A stretch of DNA of 64,000 nucleotides from an uncultured Pedobacter sp. (GTDB taxonomy: Bacteria; Bacteroidota; Bacteroidia; Sphingobacteriales; Sphingobacteriaceae), in the NCBI RefSeq assembly GCF_913776295.1, contig NZ_CAJYOJ010000060.1, forward strand, positions 124,001 to 188,000. The letters are read 5' to 3'. The notes under the pieces were generated by a model that worked only from the letters and a program-made list of their open reading frames with translations, did not search any database and had not been told where the DNA came from. A program made the translations under genes and the position numbers. Below, one piece after another: positions 1 through 9,532 of the stretch (position 1 is the stretch's first letter; the number at the start of each line of letters is the position of its first letter).

Positions 1-1525
1 TAGATTTACCATTTGTGCGGGTGTATTCTCCCCGTAAACCACCTTCAAAACTCCATTTGCCTACATCGCCGGTGATGCTGGCATAAATGGCCGAGATATT
101 TTCAGCATACTCAAAACGATCGCTGCGGTTATTCACCAGCTGAAGACCAGAAACCGGATTATTGTAAAAGTCGAAGCGGTTACGCGTGCGGATGCTGCTA
201 TATTTTAAGCCAGACTCAAATGTCCATTTATTCCAAAACTTGTCCGTGTAATCTACTTTTCCGGAATAGATATCGATATTTTGGTTGGACGGCGTAAAAA
301 TATGATACTGGTTTGGTAGTGGAGTACCATTGCCGAAAATTCCATAAGTATCTACCTGCTGACTATTGTCGTTTTGGTAGGGCACATAATCAAAATCTAC
401 ATTAATATTCTTGCCGTTGGTATCTAATTTCACCTTATAATTAAAATTAAAACTGTATTGACTGGCTTTCCCATTAGCAACATTTTGAGTTTGCAGCACC
501 GAATCCGGTGATGCCGCGTAGTTGTTAACGATAGTTGTTACTGTACTATTTAATCTGTTGCTTACGCCATTATAGCCATTTACCAAAATGCCAACTATTT
601 GTTGTTTGGTAATATTATAATCGACTCCTATTTTGTAGCTATTTGCATTGCCCAGCCGGACGCCTGACTTCTCATTTCTCCAATCGGCATAACTTCCCGG
701 GGAATCAAAAATAACGTATTCGCTTTCACGATGGTCTTTTTTGCGGTGGCTATAGCTATAACTGCCATACAAATTCAATTTGTTTTTCCGGTAATTAAAC
801 ACCACCCCGGGGGTATAACTATCATAGGTAGATCGGGTATAACCGCTGGACAGCACTACATTATAGCCATCGCCCTTTGGTTTTTTAGAAATGATGTTGA
901 TTACGGCACCTCCCTGGGCGTCATAACGGGCTGTAGGATTAGCAATGATTTCTATTTTGGCAATATTGTCAGACGGTAAACCGCGGAGATAGGTAGCTAA
1001 ATCCTCACCTGATAATCTGATGGGTTTATCATCCATGTAAATCATTACACCTTTGTTGTTGGCTGTAATTCCTCCATCAAACCGTGTTTGTACGCCGGGT
1101 GCTTTAGCTAATGCGTCCCATACGGTTGTGCCACTGGCTACAATGCTATTTTCAACGTTGAATATTACCCTGTCAATTTTCCTGACAATAACCGGTTTGG
1201 CGCCTGATACTGTTACTTGATCCAATATTTTCTCATCGCTTTCCATGATGATGATAACAGAGTCTGTTGGTAAGCTCAGTCTCCTGTTCGTGTTCTGATA
1301 GCCCACCGCATGTAACTCTAACGTATAATCGCCTTTCAGCGGCTGCGGAAAAGTAAACAGGCCCATTTTTGAAAGTTGAGCGGTTAGGGTAGAATCACCG
1401 TGACGGAGTTTAATGGTAACTCCATCAATGGGTACGCCATTTCTATCGGTGATCAAACCTTTATGCAATTGAGCGGAAACCATTATTGGCAGGCAAAAGA
1501 ATAAGATGACGGTTAATTTTTTCAT
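1..1525 (-). CDS. TonB-dependent outer-membrane receptor, partial (C-terminus beyond left edge)
   Basis: The frame stays open from the ATG at 1525 to the window edge, giving about 508 residues. A signal peptide (MKKLTVILFFCLPIMVSAQ) is followed by a carboxypeptidase-regulatory-like fold (roughly residues 20-95), then a TonB plug near residues 100-215 containing the motif ANPTARYDAQGGAVINI, then barrel strands rich in Tyr, Asn and Ser. This is the layout of Bacteroidota outer-membrane beta-barrel receptors of the OMP_b-brl_3 type, which are about 800 residues long, so the last third is missing. No SusD partner is visible on this side. It is transcribed divergently from the histidine kinase at 1635, with a shared 109 bp promoter region, so the two-component pair may control it. 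The substrate cannot be told. Confidence 0.9.
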   Translation of the reverse strand, partial: MKKLTVILFFCLPIMVSAQLHKGLITDRNGVPIDGVTIKLRHGDSTLTAQLSKMGLFTFPQPLKGDYTLELHAVGYQNTNRRLSLPTDSVIIIMESDEKILDQVTVSGAKPVIVRKIDRVIFNVENSIVASGTTVWDALAKAPGVQTRFDGGITANNKGVMIYMDDKPIRLSGEDLATYLRGLPSDNIAKIEIIANPTARYDAQGGAVINIISKKPKGDGYNVVLSSGYTRSTYDSYTPGVVFNYRKNKLNLYGSYSYSHRKKDHRESEYVIFDSPGSYADWRNEKSGVRLGNANSYKIGVDYNITKQQIVGILVNGYNGVSNRLNSTVTTIVNNYAASPDSVLQTQNVANGKASQYSFNFNYKVKLDTNGKNINVDFDYVPYQNDNSQQVDTYGIFGNGTPLPNQYHIFTPSNQNIDIYSGKVDYTDKFWNKWTFESGLKYSSIRTRNRFDFYNNPVSGLQLVNNRSDRFEYAENISAIYASITGDVGKWSFEGGLRGEYTRTNGKS

Positions 1526-1634
1526 ATTTCAAAACTAGCTGCCATGGATGTAAAGCAAAGTTAAGCTCGGTTAAATAAGGTTAAATCTTTATTTTGTACT
1601 TCCGTCACTAAAATGATTTGCTCATTTTAGTGGG

Positions 1635-3089
1635 ATGAAATGGCTTACATCCAGATATGTTTTTCCATTGGCGGTGATTACGCTGATGATTAGTTTTTGC
1701 CTGCAGTGCGTATGGATCAAACAGTTGTACCTTGCGCAGACACAGCAGGTTAAAAGTAAGCTCGAATCCATTGTAAGCAATACCTCTAAACAGATGGTTT
1801 ACCGAAGCGTGTCAAGGGGACGCGAGCGGAGCAGCCGTTTTAAGCAGTTTTTTCTTTCTTCAGAATGGTTCGCACTGAGGCAGGCTTTTGATGAACTGAA
1901 AGTGGACAACCTTCACAGCCAGTTTCATTACGGGATTGATAACGATAGTACTGTTGTTGAATTGAGGATGTCTTTCCTCAATGATCCAAAAAAACGCTTT
2001 AATATATCATCATCGGCAAAAACCGATAACATGTCTCCCCATCAGGTTTCTTCAGATGATCAGAGAGATTTGAAAAGTCTGGATAGCATGGTGAACAGCC
2101 AACTTCAAAAATTTGGCGTTAAAATCCTTAAAAATTATGCTTTGTACGATTATTCGAGTGGAAATCTGATTAAAGCTGTGCCTTTTGCCAAAAATAAATT
2201 GTCTTTTGTTAGTGAGCGTTATACTTACAACTTAAAGTTCTTACACCGATACCAGCTTGTTCTGGACAATATTTTTTGGATTGTTGTTTTCCAGATGCGC
2301 TATTACCTGATTTCATCTTTAGTGATGCTGGTACTTACCGCAGCGGCTTTTTATCTGCTCATCAAGCTGATGAAAAATCAGCAGCTTTACGCACAAGCTA
2401 AAATGGCTTTTACCAGCAACATGACCCATGAACTGCAAACGCCGATCTCGACGATCGTTGTTGCCCTCGAATCTATTAAAAAGTATCAATTAGCCGATCA
2501 ACCCGAAAAGCTGGAAAACTATATTAATATCAGTGTTCACGAGCTGCAGCGTTTGCAAGCCATGATTGAGAAAGTGCTTAAACAGGAGCAAATGGATTTG
2601 GGAGAAACGAAATTGCAGTTCAGCCTGATTGATTTACAGCCGATACTGCAACAGGTCATTCATGCTATGGAAGTGCAGGTGCAAGAGAAAAATGCTTCGA
2701 TCATATTTTCGCAAAAATCTGAACCGTTGTTTGTTAAGGGTGATGCCATGCATATTTCCAACGTTTTTTATAATCTGATAGATAATGCGTTAAAGTATTC
2801 TCCGGCTGATGCCAAAATTGAAGTATTGTGCAGTATTGGTGATCATCAGTTAACAGTCAGCTTTAAAGATAACGGTCCGGGCATAAATGAAATTTATCAG
2901 CAACAGGTTTTTGAGCGGTTTTTTAGGATTTTCAACCAGGATAACATCCATAATGTAAAAGGATCTGGTTTAGGCCTTCATTATGTAAAACAGGTTATCG
3001 CGTTGCATGGTGGCCGTGTTGAATTACACAGCAAAGTTGGAAAAGGATGTAATTTTGTAGTTATTTTGCCTCTATATGAAGAAAATTAA
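1635..3089 (+). CDS. Membrane sensor histidine kinase, HisKA type
   Basis: A 484-residue kinase. An N-terminal membrane helix (about 10-30), a periplasmic sensor of about 190 residues with no recognised domain and a second helix (about 224-245) lead into the H box TSNMTHELQTPIS, with phospho-acceptor His265. The N box (NLIDNALKYS), G1 (DNGPGI), F box (ERFFRIF) and G2 (GSGLGLHYVK) are all present, so the kinase should be active. There is no HAMP domain; the second helix runs almost straight into HisKA, a common arrangement in Bacteroidota. The gene overlaps the response-regulator gene by 14 bp, so the two are translationally coupled. The signal is unknown; an envelope signal linked to the divergent TonB receptor is an inference. 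Confidence 0.93.
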   Translation: MKWLTSRYVFPLAVITLMISFCLQCVWIKQLYLAQTQQVKSKLESIVSNTSKQMVYRSVSRGRERSSRFKQFFLSSEWFALRQAFDELKVDNLHSQFHYGIDNDSTVVELRMSFLNDPKKRFNISSSAKTDNMSPHQVSSDDQRDLKSLDSMVNSQLQKFGVKILKNYALYDYSSGNLIKAVPFAKNKLSFVSERYTYNLKFLHRYQLVLDNIFWIVVFQMRYYLISSLVMLVLTAAAFYLLIKLMKNQQLYAQAKMAFTSNMTHELQTPISTIVVALESIKKYQLADQPEKLENYINISVHELQRLQAMIEKVLKQEQMDLGETKLQFSLIDLQPILQQVIHAMEVQVQEKNASIIFSQKSEPLFVKGDAMHISNVFYNLIDNALKYSPADAKIEVLCSIGDHQLTVSFKDNGPGINEIYQQQVFERFFRIFNQDNIHNVKGSGLGLHYVKQVIALHGGRVELHSKVGKGCNFVVILPLYEEN

Positions 3090-3768
3090 GGTTTTGTATG
3101 CAGAAGATGAGCCTTTTTTAGCGCGTATCGTGTCTGATGGTTTAACCAGCAGCGGTTATCATGTAAGTCTCGCTTTGGATGGACAATTGGCCTTGTCGCA
3201 ATTTCAGGAAAGCAAACCGGATATCTGCATCCTTGATATCATGATGCCGCAAAAGGATGGTTATACGCTGGCTGCTGAAATCAGAAAATCAGCCCCCCAT
3301 ATTCCCATTATATTTTTAAGTGCGAAAGCCCTTACGGAAGATGTGGTGATGGGTTTTAAAAGCGGAGGAAACGATTACCTTAAAAAGCCATTTAGTATTG
3401 ATGAGCTCCTGGTGCGAATGGAATCGCTCTTAAAAAGATTTGGCCATACGCAGGAAGATGAAAAAGATGAAGTTAGAAAATATCAATTTAGGAATTGTGA
3501 ATTGGATGTCCTTACGCAAAGGTTAAAAACTTCGGTTAGCGAATATTCACTTTCCTATAAAGAGACCATATTGCTTGAGTTATTATTGAAAAATCGAAAT
3601 AGAACTTTGGAACGTGAGCACGCGCTGATCAAAATCTGGGGCGAAGATAGTTTTTATAACGGTCGTAGCATGGATGTATTTATGGCACACTTGCGCAAGC
3701 TGTTAAAAACTGAACCAGAAATTCAGATCATGAGTTTAAGAGGAGTGGGGTACAAGTTGATCTGTTGA
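3076..3768 (+). CDS. OmpR/PhoB-family response regulator
   Basis: A 230-residue regulator. The receiver domain (1-120) has the acidic pocket E10/D11, phospho-acceptor Asp54 in ILDIMMP, Ser82 and Lys104 in the KPF motif. The C-terminal winged helix (about 135-230) ends in the usual SLRGVGYKL wing. It starts inside the 3' end of the kinase gene (14 bp overlap) and is its cognate partner. Likely targets are its own operon and the divergent receptor at 1525, but no repeated operator was identified. Confidence 0.94.
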   Translation: MKKIKVLYAEDEPFLARIVSDGLTSSGYHVSLALDGQLALSQFQESKPDICILDIMMPQKDGYTLAAEIRKSAPHIPIIFLSAKALTEDVVMGFKSGGNDYLKKPFSIDELLVRMESLLKRFGHTQEDEKDEVRKYQFRNCELDVLTQRLKTSVSEYSLSYKETILLELLLKNRNRTLEREHALIKIWGEDSFYNGRSMDVFMAHLRKLLKTEPEIQIMSLRGVGYKLIC

Positions 3769-3919
3769 TAGCGCTAAACGTCGTTGAATAGACTTTTACG
3801 GATGCTATCAAATCTGGTATATATACAATATGATTTAGCCGCCATTTAACAGGTATATCCAACATCATTTAAACTTCAACACATAGTAGTTATCGATCAC
3901 AAAAAATCAGCTGATTAAA

Positions 3920-4456
3920 TTAATTGACAGAAGAACCGATGATCTCATTTGTTATCGATAAAAATTTAAGTAGGTTTTTCCTGTCAAACAGAAGGGTGAT
4001 AAAACGATCTCCCTTCTTAAAACGAAGCTTCAATCCTCCGGGATATAAACTATCATCACCAAGCTTTTCTTTTGTGATTTTATACTCGCTGAACTTCAAC
4101 ATGCATTCCCGTGAGCTTGTTTTATTCATCGACAGATTATAGGGCAAACCGTTCACTACAATTGCTTGATCCTCCGGGATGTCAAAAAACATTTCTGTTA
4201 TCCTTCTGTCTTCCTGAAGGCTACAATATAGTTCCAACCCTGATTTAGTTAACCATTTTGCATAGGGCTGATCGTTGGCATCTTCATAAAAAATAGTTTT
4301 TACACCTAATACTGCAGAAACCTTTTCTGGGGTTTGAGGAAAAATAAACTCCTGATTTTTATTTAAAAGGATTTTAAGTCCGGCATTTTTCTGCGCAAAA
4401 GAAAATAATGCTAAAAATTGAAAGAGCAATATTAATTTGGGTGCGATTGTTTTCAT
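3920..4456 (-). CDS. Small exported protein of unknown function
   Basis: A 178-residue protein with a clear signal peptide (MKTIAPKLILLFQFLALFSFAQ) and no lipobox, so it is probably periplasmic or secreted. I do not recognise the mature domain. It contains only one cysteine pair at most (C-S-L-Q and REC-M), mixed alpha/beta character and a C-terminal stretch (GLKLRFKKGDRFITLLFD) that looks like paired beta strands. It lies 33 bp downstream of the NarL-type regulator on the same strand and may be the last gene of that transcript. Confidence 0.7.
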   Translation of the reverse strand: MKTIAPKLILLFQFLALFSFAQKNAGLKILLNKNQEFIFPQTPEKVSAVLGVKTIFYEDANDQPYAKWLTKSGLELYCSLQEDRRITEMFFDIPEDQAIVVNGLPYNLSMNKTSSRECMLKFSEYKITKEKLGDDSLYPGGLKLRFKKGDRFITLLFDRKNLLKFLSITNEIIGSSVN

Positions 4457-4489
4457 ACGGTTGACGAATAAGTTAATATTGACTTTTAT

Positions 4490-5119
4490 TTACAATAATT
4501 GCTGCTGGTGGGCAGCTGCGATCAATTCGGCCACATTCTTTGCTTCAAATTTCTGTATCAGGTTTCTCCGGTGCGTATCCACGGTCAGCGGACTTAAAAA
4601 AAGTTCGTGGGCAATATTCTGACTGGTTTTCCCCTCTGCCAGAAGAGATAAGATCTGCTTTTCCCTTCTGGTAAGCTGTGGTGTATTGCGAAACTGGTTT
4701 TTGGTCGGACGGCTGATTATTTCGACTACCTCCCTGCTGTAACAGATATTTCCGGTTACAGCTGATGCAATACATTGCCGAAGTTCGTCGAGTGAGCTGT
4801 TCTTGAGCAAATAACCACTTGCCCCGTTTTGTATGGTTTGCATAATGATGCTCCGTTCGGTATGGTTACTGAGAATGAGTATGGTTATCTTCGAAAATTT
4901 CTCTTTGATCATCTGACAAAGATCCATTCCATTAATATCAGGCAGGGTAACGTCCAGCAGCACCAGATCTACAGGGTTGCTATCCAAATAAGAAAGTAAT
5001 CCCATGCCATTTGAGAAACCGGCCACAATTTCCAGGTTATCTTCATTTTTGAGGAGGGTTTTAAGCCCTTCAATAACAATAGGATGATCATCTACAATAA
5101 CTGTACGGAGCTTATTCAT
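4490..5119 (-). CDS. NarL/FixJ-family response regulator
   Basis: A receiver domain with D10/D11, phospho-acceptor Asp56 (LVLLDVTLPD) and KNSS in place of the KP motif is followed by a LuxR-type helix-turn-helix (LTRREKQILSLLAEGKTSQ and the recognition helix near SPLTVDTHRRNL). I start it at the ATG at 5119 rather than the upstream ATG at 5140, because this gives an 8 bp ATGAATAA overlap with the kinase stop, the usual coupling geometry, and the receiver beta strand then begins at residue 4. It is the partner of the kinase just upstream. Confidence 0.9.
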   Translation of the reverse strand: MNKLRTVIVDDHPIVIEGLKTLLKNEDNLEIVAGFSNGMGLLSYLDSNPVDLVLLDVTLPDINGMDLCQMIKEKFSKITILILSNHTERSIIMQTIQNGASGYLLKNSSLDELRQCIASAVTGNICYSREVVEIISRPTKNQFRNTPQLTRREKQILSLLAEGKTSQNIAHELFLSPLTVDTHRRNLIQKFEAKNVAELIAAAHQQQLL

Positions 5120-7115
5120 CAATATTTGTTTTGAGTTCAATATCTATACTTGTTCCTTCACCGGGAGCGGAATGCACCTCGAATTTCCCTTGCAAAAATG
5201 CGATACGGTTTTTCAGATTATCCAGTCCCATTCCTTTTTTCTCAGAAAGGGTAGCCATATCGAAGCCACGGCCGTTATCTTCAAAGGTGATGAAAATGGT
5301 ATTTTCGTTTTGGCTGCACTGCAGTATAATGTCATCAGCATGTGCATGTTTGATGGCATTGGAAATAAGTTCCTGTACAATCCGGTAGATGTTCAGCTGC
5401 ACATTCATGGCAATATTTTTTTGAATACCGAACATTTCTGACGTGATGCGTAATCCGTCGCGCATATAGAACTCACAAAGATCTTTCAAAGCAGTTTCGA
5501 GACCAAACTTCAGCAGTGTGTCAGGAACCATATTGCGTGCAATACGGCGCAGTTCGGTAACCGAAGTATCGAGTTGTCTGATAATGCGATGCAGGTCCTT
5601 ATCATCAGCAATGGCCGGTTGGGTATCGGTCCAGCCTGAAAGACCTATTTTAACACCCGATAGCATACCGCCGAGGCCATCATGAAGATCTCTCGCCACG
5701 CGTTCCCGTTCCAGCTCTTCGCCTTCAAGCATGGCTTTGGTAATCTTCAGCTGCTGTTTTCTTTCCATTTCATTCAGCTGTTGCTTATAATTAATCTCCT
5801 TTTGCGCAGCCAGTTTGCGTTTATTCCTGGCGGTGAGTAGAACGAAAACCAATAAAAGGATTAGAAAAAGGCACCCCAAACCCAGCATGAACTTATACAA
5901 CCGCTCATTACGGGCATTTAGCTGTACTTGTTTATTCTCCGATTGAAGGGATTGTATTTTTTGCTGATTCTTCGCCGTTCTGTATTTTGTTTCCAGTTCG
6001 TTGATTTTGACCTTCGTCTGGTCGGTGTTTATACTGTCATTAACCTGCCTGAATTTACTGAGCCAGCGGTAGGCCTCTTTATAATCACCCAGTTTTTCAT
6101 TTACCTTGGCCAATTCAGAATAAAGCATGGCCCGGTCATTAATTTTAGCCGTTAAAGTACCTTCTTTAATGATATCCAGTAAAATCTGCCTCGCTTTGCC
6201 ATAGTTTTTTTGCTGCTGATAAATTTCATATCGGCGGAAGAAAAATTGTTGATAGAGCTGCTTCTGATTATACTTTTTAGCAAGGGTAATGCCTTTATCT
6301 ACACTTTCAAGTGATTTCTCAAATAATGATTTTGTGAAGTAATACAGAGATTCATTATAATAGTACAGCGGATAATTTAATGAGTAAGGATAGGGTTTTA
6401 GTAATTGCTCTGCCTTCTCCAAAAGTACACGGGCCTTGCCAGCCTTATTATCGTAACAATAGATGCTTACGCCATTAAGATAGGAAAACAACAGATCAGT
6501 ATCAACAGCCCCTTTTTTCTCCAGTAACATAATGGCTTTTTCATTATAAGCGGCCGCTTTCGAAAACTGGTAGTTATTCATTAAAATAGTAGCCAACTGG
6601 GTATAATAGTACGCAATACGCTTTGGGTCACTGGTTTTCTCTGCAATTGGGATACACTTTTCCAGGGTGATTTTTGTGATGAAATCATAACCCATCTTGT
6701 CTACGTTCATGATGGCGTAATTATACCAGGATGCAGCCTGCTTGGCATAGGCCATTTTTGTATTAAACGGCAAAAGTGCTTCAGCGGCTTTTTTGAAAGC
6801 GTCAGATGCCTTTGGTTTATTCCAGTTGAAATAATATTGCCCTTTATAAAAAAGTGCCAGTGCATTTAAATACTTATCGCTTTTTGCGGCAGCAATCCCT
6901 GCGTTTAGGTAGGCTTTACTTTTTAAGGTATCTTTAAATTTCCAATATTCTACCAATAGGAAATTGGTATTCGCTCTTGAACTGTCTGGAATTTTTTCCT
7001 CTAAAATGTGCTGCAGGCTGTCGAGATAATGTTGCTCATTAAGGGGAACCGGCTGTTGGCCAACCGATTTAAATGAGATCAAAACCGCTATCAGGAATAA
7101 GAAAAATCTGGTCAT
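5112..7115 (-). CDS. TPR-repeat sensor histidine kinase, HisKA_3 (NarX/DesK-like)
   Basis: A 667-residue protein. A signal peptide (MTRFFLFLIAVLISFKSVG) leads into an extracytoplasmic region of about 370 residues made of helical TPR-like repeats, then a coiled segment, a membrane helix (about 405-428), a dimerisation helix and the HisKA_3 box VARDLHDGLGGMLSG with His478. The ATPase domain has NAIKHAH (N box), EDNGRGFD (G1) and GMGLDNLKNRI (G2). This TPR, helix and HisKA_3 order is common in Bacteroidota, and such kinases usually pair with LuxR-type regulators, as here. The periplasmic TPR array probably senses a protein or peptide; that is inference. Confidence 0.92.
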   Translation of the reverse strand: MTRFFLFLIAVLISFKSVGQQPVPLNEQHYLDSLQHILEEKIPDSSRANTNFLLVEYWKFKDTLKSKAYLNAGIAAAKSDKYLNALALFYKGQYYFNWNKPKASDAFKKAAEALLPFNTKMAYAKQAASWYNYAIMNVDKMGYDFITKITLEKCIPIAEKTSDPKRIAYYYTQLATILMNNYQFSKAAAYNEKAIMLLEKKGAVDTDLLFSYLNGVSIYCYDNKAGKARVLLEKAEQLLKPYPYSLNYPLYYYNESLYYFTKSLFEKSLESVDKGITLAKKYNQKQLYQQFFFRRYEIYQQQKNYGKARQILLDIIKEGTLTAKINDRAMLYSELAKVNEKLGDYKEAYRWLSKFRQVNDSINTDQTKVKINELETKYRTAKNQQKIQSLQSENKQVQLNARNERLYKFMLGLGCLFLILLLVFVLLTARNKRKLAAQKEINYKQQLNEMERKQQLKITKAMLEGEELERERVARDLHDGLGGMLSGVKIGLSGWTDTQPAIADDKDLHRIIRQLDTSVTELRRIARNMVPDTLLKFGLETALKDLCEFYMRDGLRITSEMFGIQKNIAMNVQLNIYRIVQELISNAIKHAHADDIILQCSQNENTIFITFEDNGRGFDMATLSEKKGMGLDNLKNRIAFLQGKFEVHSAPGEGTSIDIELKTNIDE

Positions 7116-7303
7116 GCTTAAAAATTACATTTGTTCACCGGGCTTAACATCAGCTTATCGTTCAGGCAAGGCAAATTTATCGCTAAATATCAGATATAAT
7201 CTACAGCACAGCATCATTTCATCTGGCAGTGATAAAAAAATACCTAAAAACCATTAGAAAAAAAACGGCAAAAATCGGTATTTCTTTTAGCTCATACTTG
7301 CAA

Positions 7304-7324
7304 TAGCTTTGCCATTATACCATA
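7304..7324 (+). promoter_or_regulatory. Bacteroidota-type promoter for the lipoprotein gene at 7339
   Basis: TAGCTTTG at 7304-7311 matches the TAnnTTTG -7 element; a TTTC 19 bp upstream (7281-7284) is a weak -33 element. The transcript would start near 7317, which excludes the in-frame ATG at 7309 and supports translation from 7339. Confidence 0.4.
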
Positions 7325-7338
7325 ATGAGCATAAAACT

Positions 7339-7923
7339 ATGAAAATATTATTCTCGAAAGCTTTTCTTACAAAAGCCAATTTAATCCGAAAGCCATTTGA
7401 TAGTATTTTGGCAGTCCTTTGTTTTATCCTGATCACCGTATGCCTTTCAGCGTGTTCAAAAAACGATGATGGCGGTGATGCGCCCGCCGGTGATTATTAT
7501 CTCCGGGCAAAAGTTGGTGGAAAAGCGATCAATTTCTACAAAGTAAATTTTCAGGGCGGTCGCAGTGATAACCGGTTTGAACATATCGTAATTGGTGGCC
7601 ACGAGACTTCTTATCCTGCATCAGGGCCGGTTTCACCATCTCTTGATTTCGAAATCTGGAAAATTGGCGGCAATATTACCCCTGGAACTTACGCTACACC
7701 CGGTGAAAATATGATAGCCCGTTATGCCATCCAAAAAAGCGATGGCACGCTGTTGTATAACACGGCTAATGGAGATGATGTTTTCACGGTGAAAATTGAA
7801 GCCATAAGCAAAACAGGCATCAAAGGAACTTTTTCAGGAACAGTAAGAAACCTGGCAGGAGAGGCCATCAGCATTGCCGATGGTACATTTAATCTTCCCT
7901 ACGAAACCATTATTAATCCTTAA
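7339..7923 (+). CDS. Lipoprotein of unknown function
   Basis: About 194 residues from the ATG at 7339. The N-terminus has a long basic region, a hydrophobic helix and the lipobox LSAC followed by SKNDDGGD, an Asp-rich +2 region typical of exported Bacteroidota lipoproteins. The mature part (YYLRAKVGGKAINF onward) resembles a small beta-sandwich ending in a TFSGTVRN strand. I do not recognise the family. An upstream in-frame ATG at 7309 was not used because it falls in the predicted -7 box. The next gene begins 11 bp downstream, so the three exported proteins from 7339 to 9380 are likely co-transcribed. Confidence 0.75.
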   Translation: MKILFSKAFLTKANLIRKPFDSILAVLCFILITVCLSACSKNDDGGDAPAGDYYLRAKVGGKAINFYKVNFQGGRSDNRFEHIVIGGHETSYPASGPVSPSLDFEIWKIGGNITPGTYATPGENMIARYAIQKSDGTLLYNTANGDDVFTVKIEAISKTGIKGTFSGTVRNLAGEAISIADGTFNLPYETIINP

Positions 7924-7934
7924 CATCAATAATC

Positions 7935-8564
7935 ATGAAGCTTAAAAAATATGTCCTTACCTTATTTTGTGTGGTATCAGCAACGGCTATAGTTTCCGCA
8001 CAGTACAAAGAACCAGAGAAAAAAGATAAAGCGGAGATCTTCCGTCCGGAAATGCCTTTCGACTCGCTGCTGGCCAAAAAAATGTTGGCCAAGGGAACTG
8101 CTGTTATCAAAGGGGTAGCTTTCACCAGGCAAAAACATCCACTTGGGTATGGGGTGCCTTTATCACCCCGGATTCTCGCTAATAAAATTACGGTGGTTTT
8201 GCTACCCGTAACACCTTATTTTGAAGAATGGTACAGGCTGAGAAAAGATAAAGAAAATATCAAAAGAAAACGCTTCGTTTACCTCTCTGACCAGGCTTTC
8301 CGTTATCGACTGGAGGCCATTACCAATAGCGACGGTGAATTTACCTTCCCGGATATGAAACCTGGCAAATACTTTTTACAGGGTATGTTAGATTATACCC
8401 TGAGAGGTACATACAATGCCTATACGGGTTCGGGTTATAACGACTACGGCGGACGAACCGATTATTATCAGCAAAAAGAGTATTATAAAAACATTCAGGA
8501 CCGTATTGAGACTTTTGTGGAGGTAAAGGAAAACGGAGAAGTTGTTAAGGTCAAATTGCACTAA
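7935..8564 (+). CDS. Exported protein with carboxypeptidase-regulatory-like segment
   Basis: A 209-residue protein with a signal peptide (MKLKKYVLTLFCVVSATAIVSAQ). A central segment SDGEFTFPDMKPGKYFLQG is the signature of a CarboxypepD_reg-like or SpaA-like beta-sandwich, normally a structural or anchoring fold. The rest is Tyr- and Lys-rich, with GTYNAYTGSGYNDYGG near the end. It sits between two other exported proteins with short gaps (11 and 24 bp), so a shared envelope role is likely. No enzymatic motif is seen. Confidence 0.7.
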   Translation: MKLKKYVLTLFCVVSATAIVSAQYKEPEKKDKAEIFRPEMPFDSLLAKKMLAKGTAVIKGVAFTRQKHPLGYGVPLSPRILANKITVVLLPVTPYFEEWYRLRKDKENIKRKRFVYLSDQAFRYRLEAITNSDGEFTFPDMKPGKYFLQGMLDYTLRGTYNAYTGSGYNDYGGRTDYYQQKEYYKNIQDRIETFVEVKENGEVVKVKLH

Positions 8565-8588
8565 TTCACAAACAATAATGTCTACCCC

Positions 8589-9380
8589 ATGAAAACGGCT
8601 AAAATAAATATAGTCATAACAATTGTGTTAATGTTGATCTCCGGTATGGAAGTACATGCCCAGCTTGGCGGGCTGTTTGAAAAGGCCAAAGAGAAAGCAG
8701 AAAAAGCCCTTGAAAAAAAGATTGACAAGAATACCGTATCCACAAAAGCTAAAACAACCATTAACGCAGGAAACGGCAATGTCGTTATAGGTGATTCTGC
8801 TGTTTTTTCAGAAGATTTTTCCGCATTTGAAACGGGTGCAACGGCCACCAGTTTCGAAACAAACGGCGTAGCCAATATTGCAACCATAAAAGGCCAGAAA
8901 GGTAAGTGGATGGAGATAAAGGATAAGGCCATTTATAAATTTTCCCGCCAGATCACTTACCCTAAACAGTTCACTTTGTCTTTTGATATCATTGCCATAG
9001 CAGATCAGGTAAAAGACATCTCGCCAATGTCGTTTGGTTTTGCAAGCGACAACAGCGTTCGCCAGCACGAAAGCAACATAGGAACTTATGTACAACTGCA
9101 CTATTATGATACCGATCAGGTAAATATTGGCAGCCATAAGCCTGAAAAATTCGTAAGTACTACCTTTGACCTTGAGCCATGGCTCAACCGTCCGCTACAT
9201 GTGGTGTTAGCTGTAGATGGCGATCGAATGGCGGTGTATCTCCATAACGTTAAACTTGCTGATACCATTTTGTTCAGTCCTGCTGCAGCTAAAAACTTTT
9301 ACATATCCGCTCCCTGGGAATATGCTAATGAGGCAAAGGTGCTGGTAAGTAACTTTGAGGTCTCAGGCTTTAAGAAATAG
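8589..9380 (+). CDS. Exported protein with LamG/concanavalin-like domain
   Basis: A 263-residue protein. A signal peptide ending in VHAQ leads into a short charged coiled segment (LFEKAKEKAEKALEKKI), then a beta-rich domain (about 70-263) with SEDFSAFETGATATSFETNG and GKWMEIKD, ending in ASDN and YLHNVKLADTILF. This looks like the N-terminal jelly-roll module that precedes OmpA domains in some Bacteroidota proteins, but here no OmpA domain follows. Function is unknown. It is the last gene of the three-gene exported-protein run. Confidence 0.68.
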   Translation: MKTAKINIVITIVLMLISGMEVHAQLGGLFEKAKEKAEKALEKKIDKNTVSTKAKTTINAGNGNVVIGDSAVFSEDFSAFETGATATSFETNGVANIATIKGQKGKWMEIKDKAIYKFSRQITYPKQFTLSFDIIAIADQVKDISPMSFGFASDNSVRQHESNIGTYVQLHYYDTDQVNIGSHKPEKFVSTTFDLEPWLNRPLHVVLAVDGDRMAVYLHNVKLADTILFSPAAAKNFYISAPWEYANEAKVLVSNFEVSGFKK

Positions 9381-9532
9381 TATATTTTGTTCGTGCAGCG
9401 TAAAATAGGCCAGATTAATCGTTCATGTTAAGCTGGTATCACATATTTCACCACTTCATATTCCATAGTTGCTACCGTAAATAGCGTTTTAATCATGTAA
9501 CAAAATTGAATTTGAAACATCAAATGCGAACT

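Noticed and set aside
731..979. 82-residue plus-strand frame
   Set aside because: Antisense to the TonB-dependent receptor plug and barrel region.
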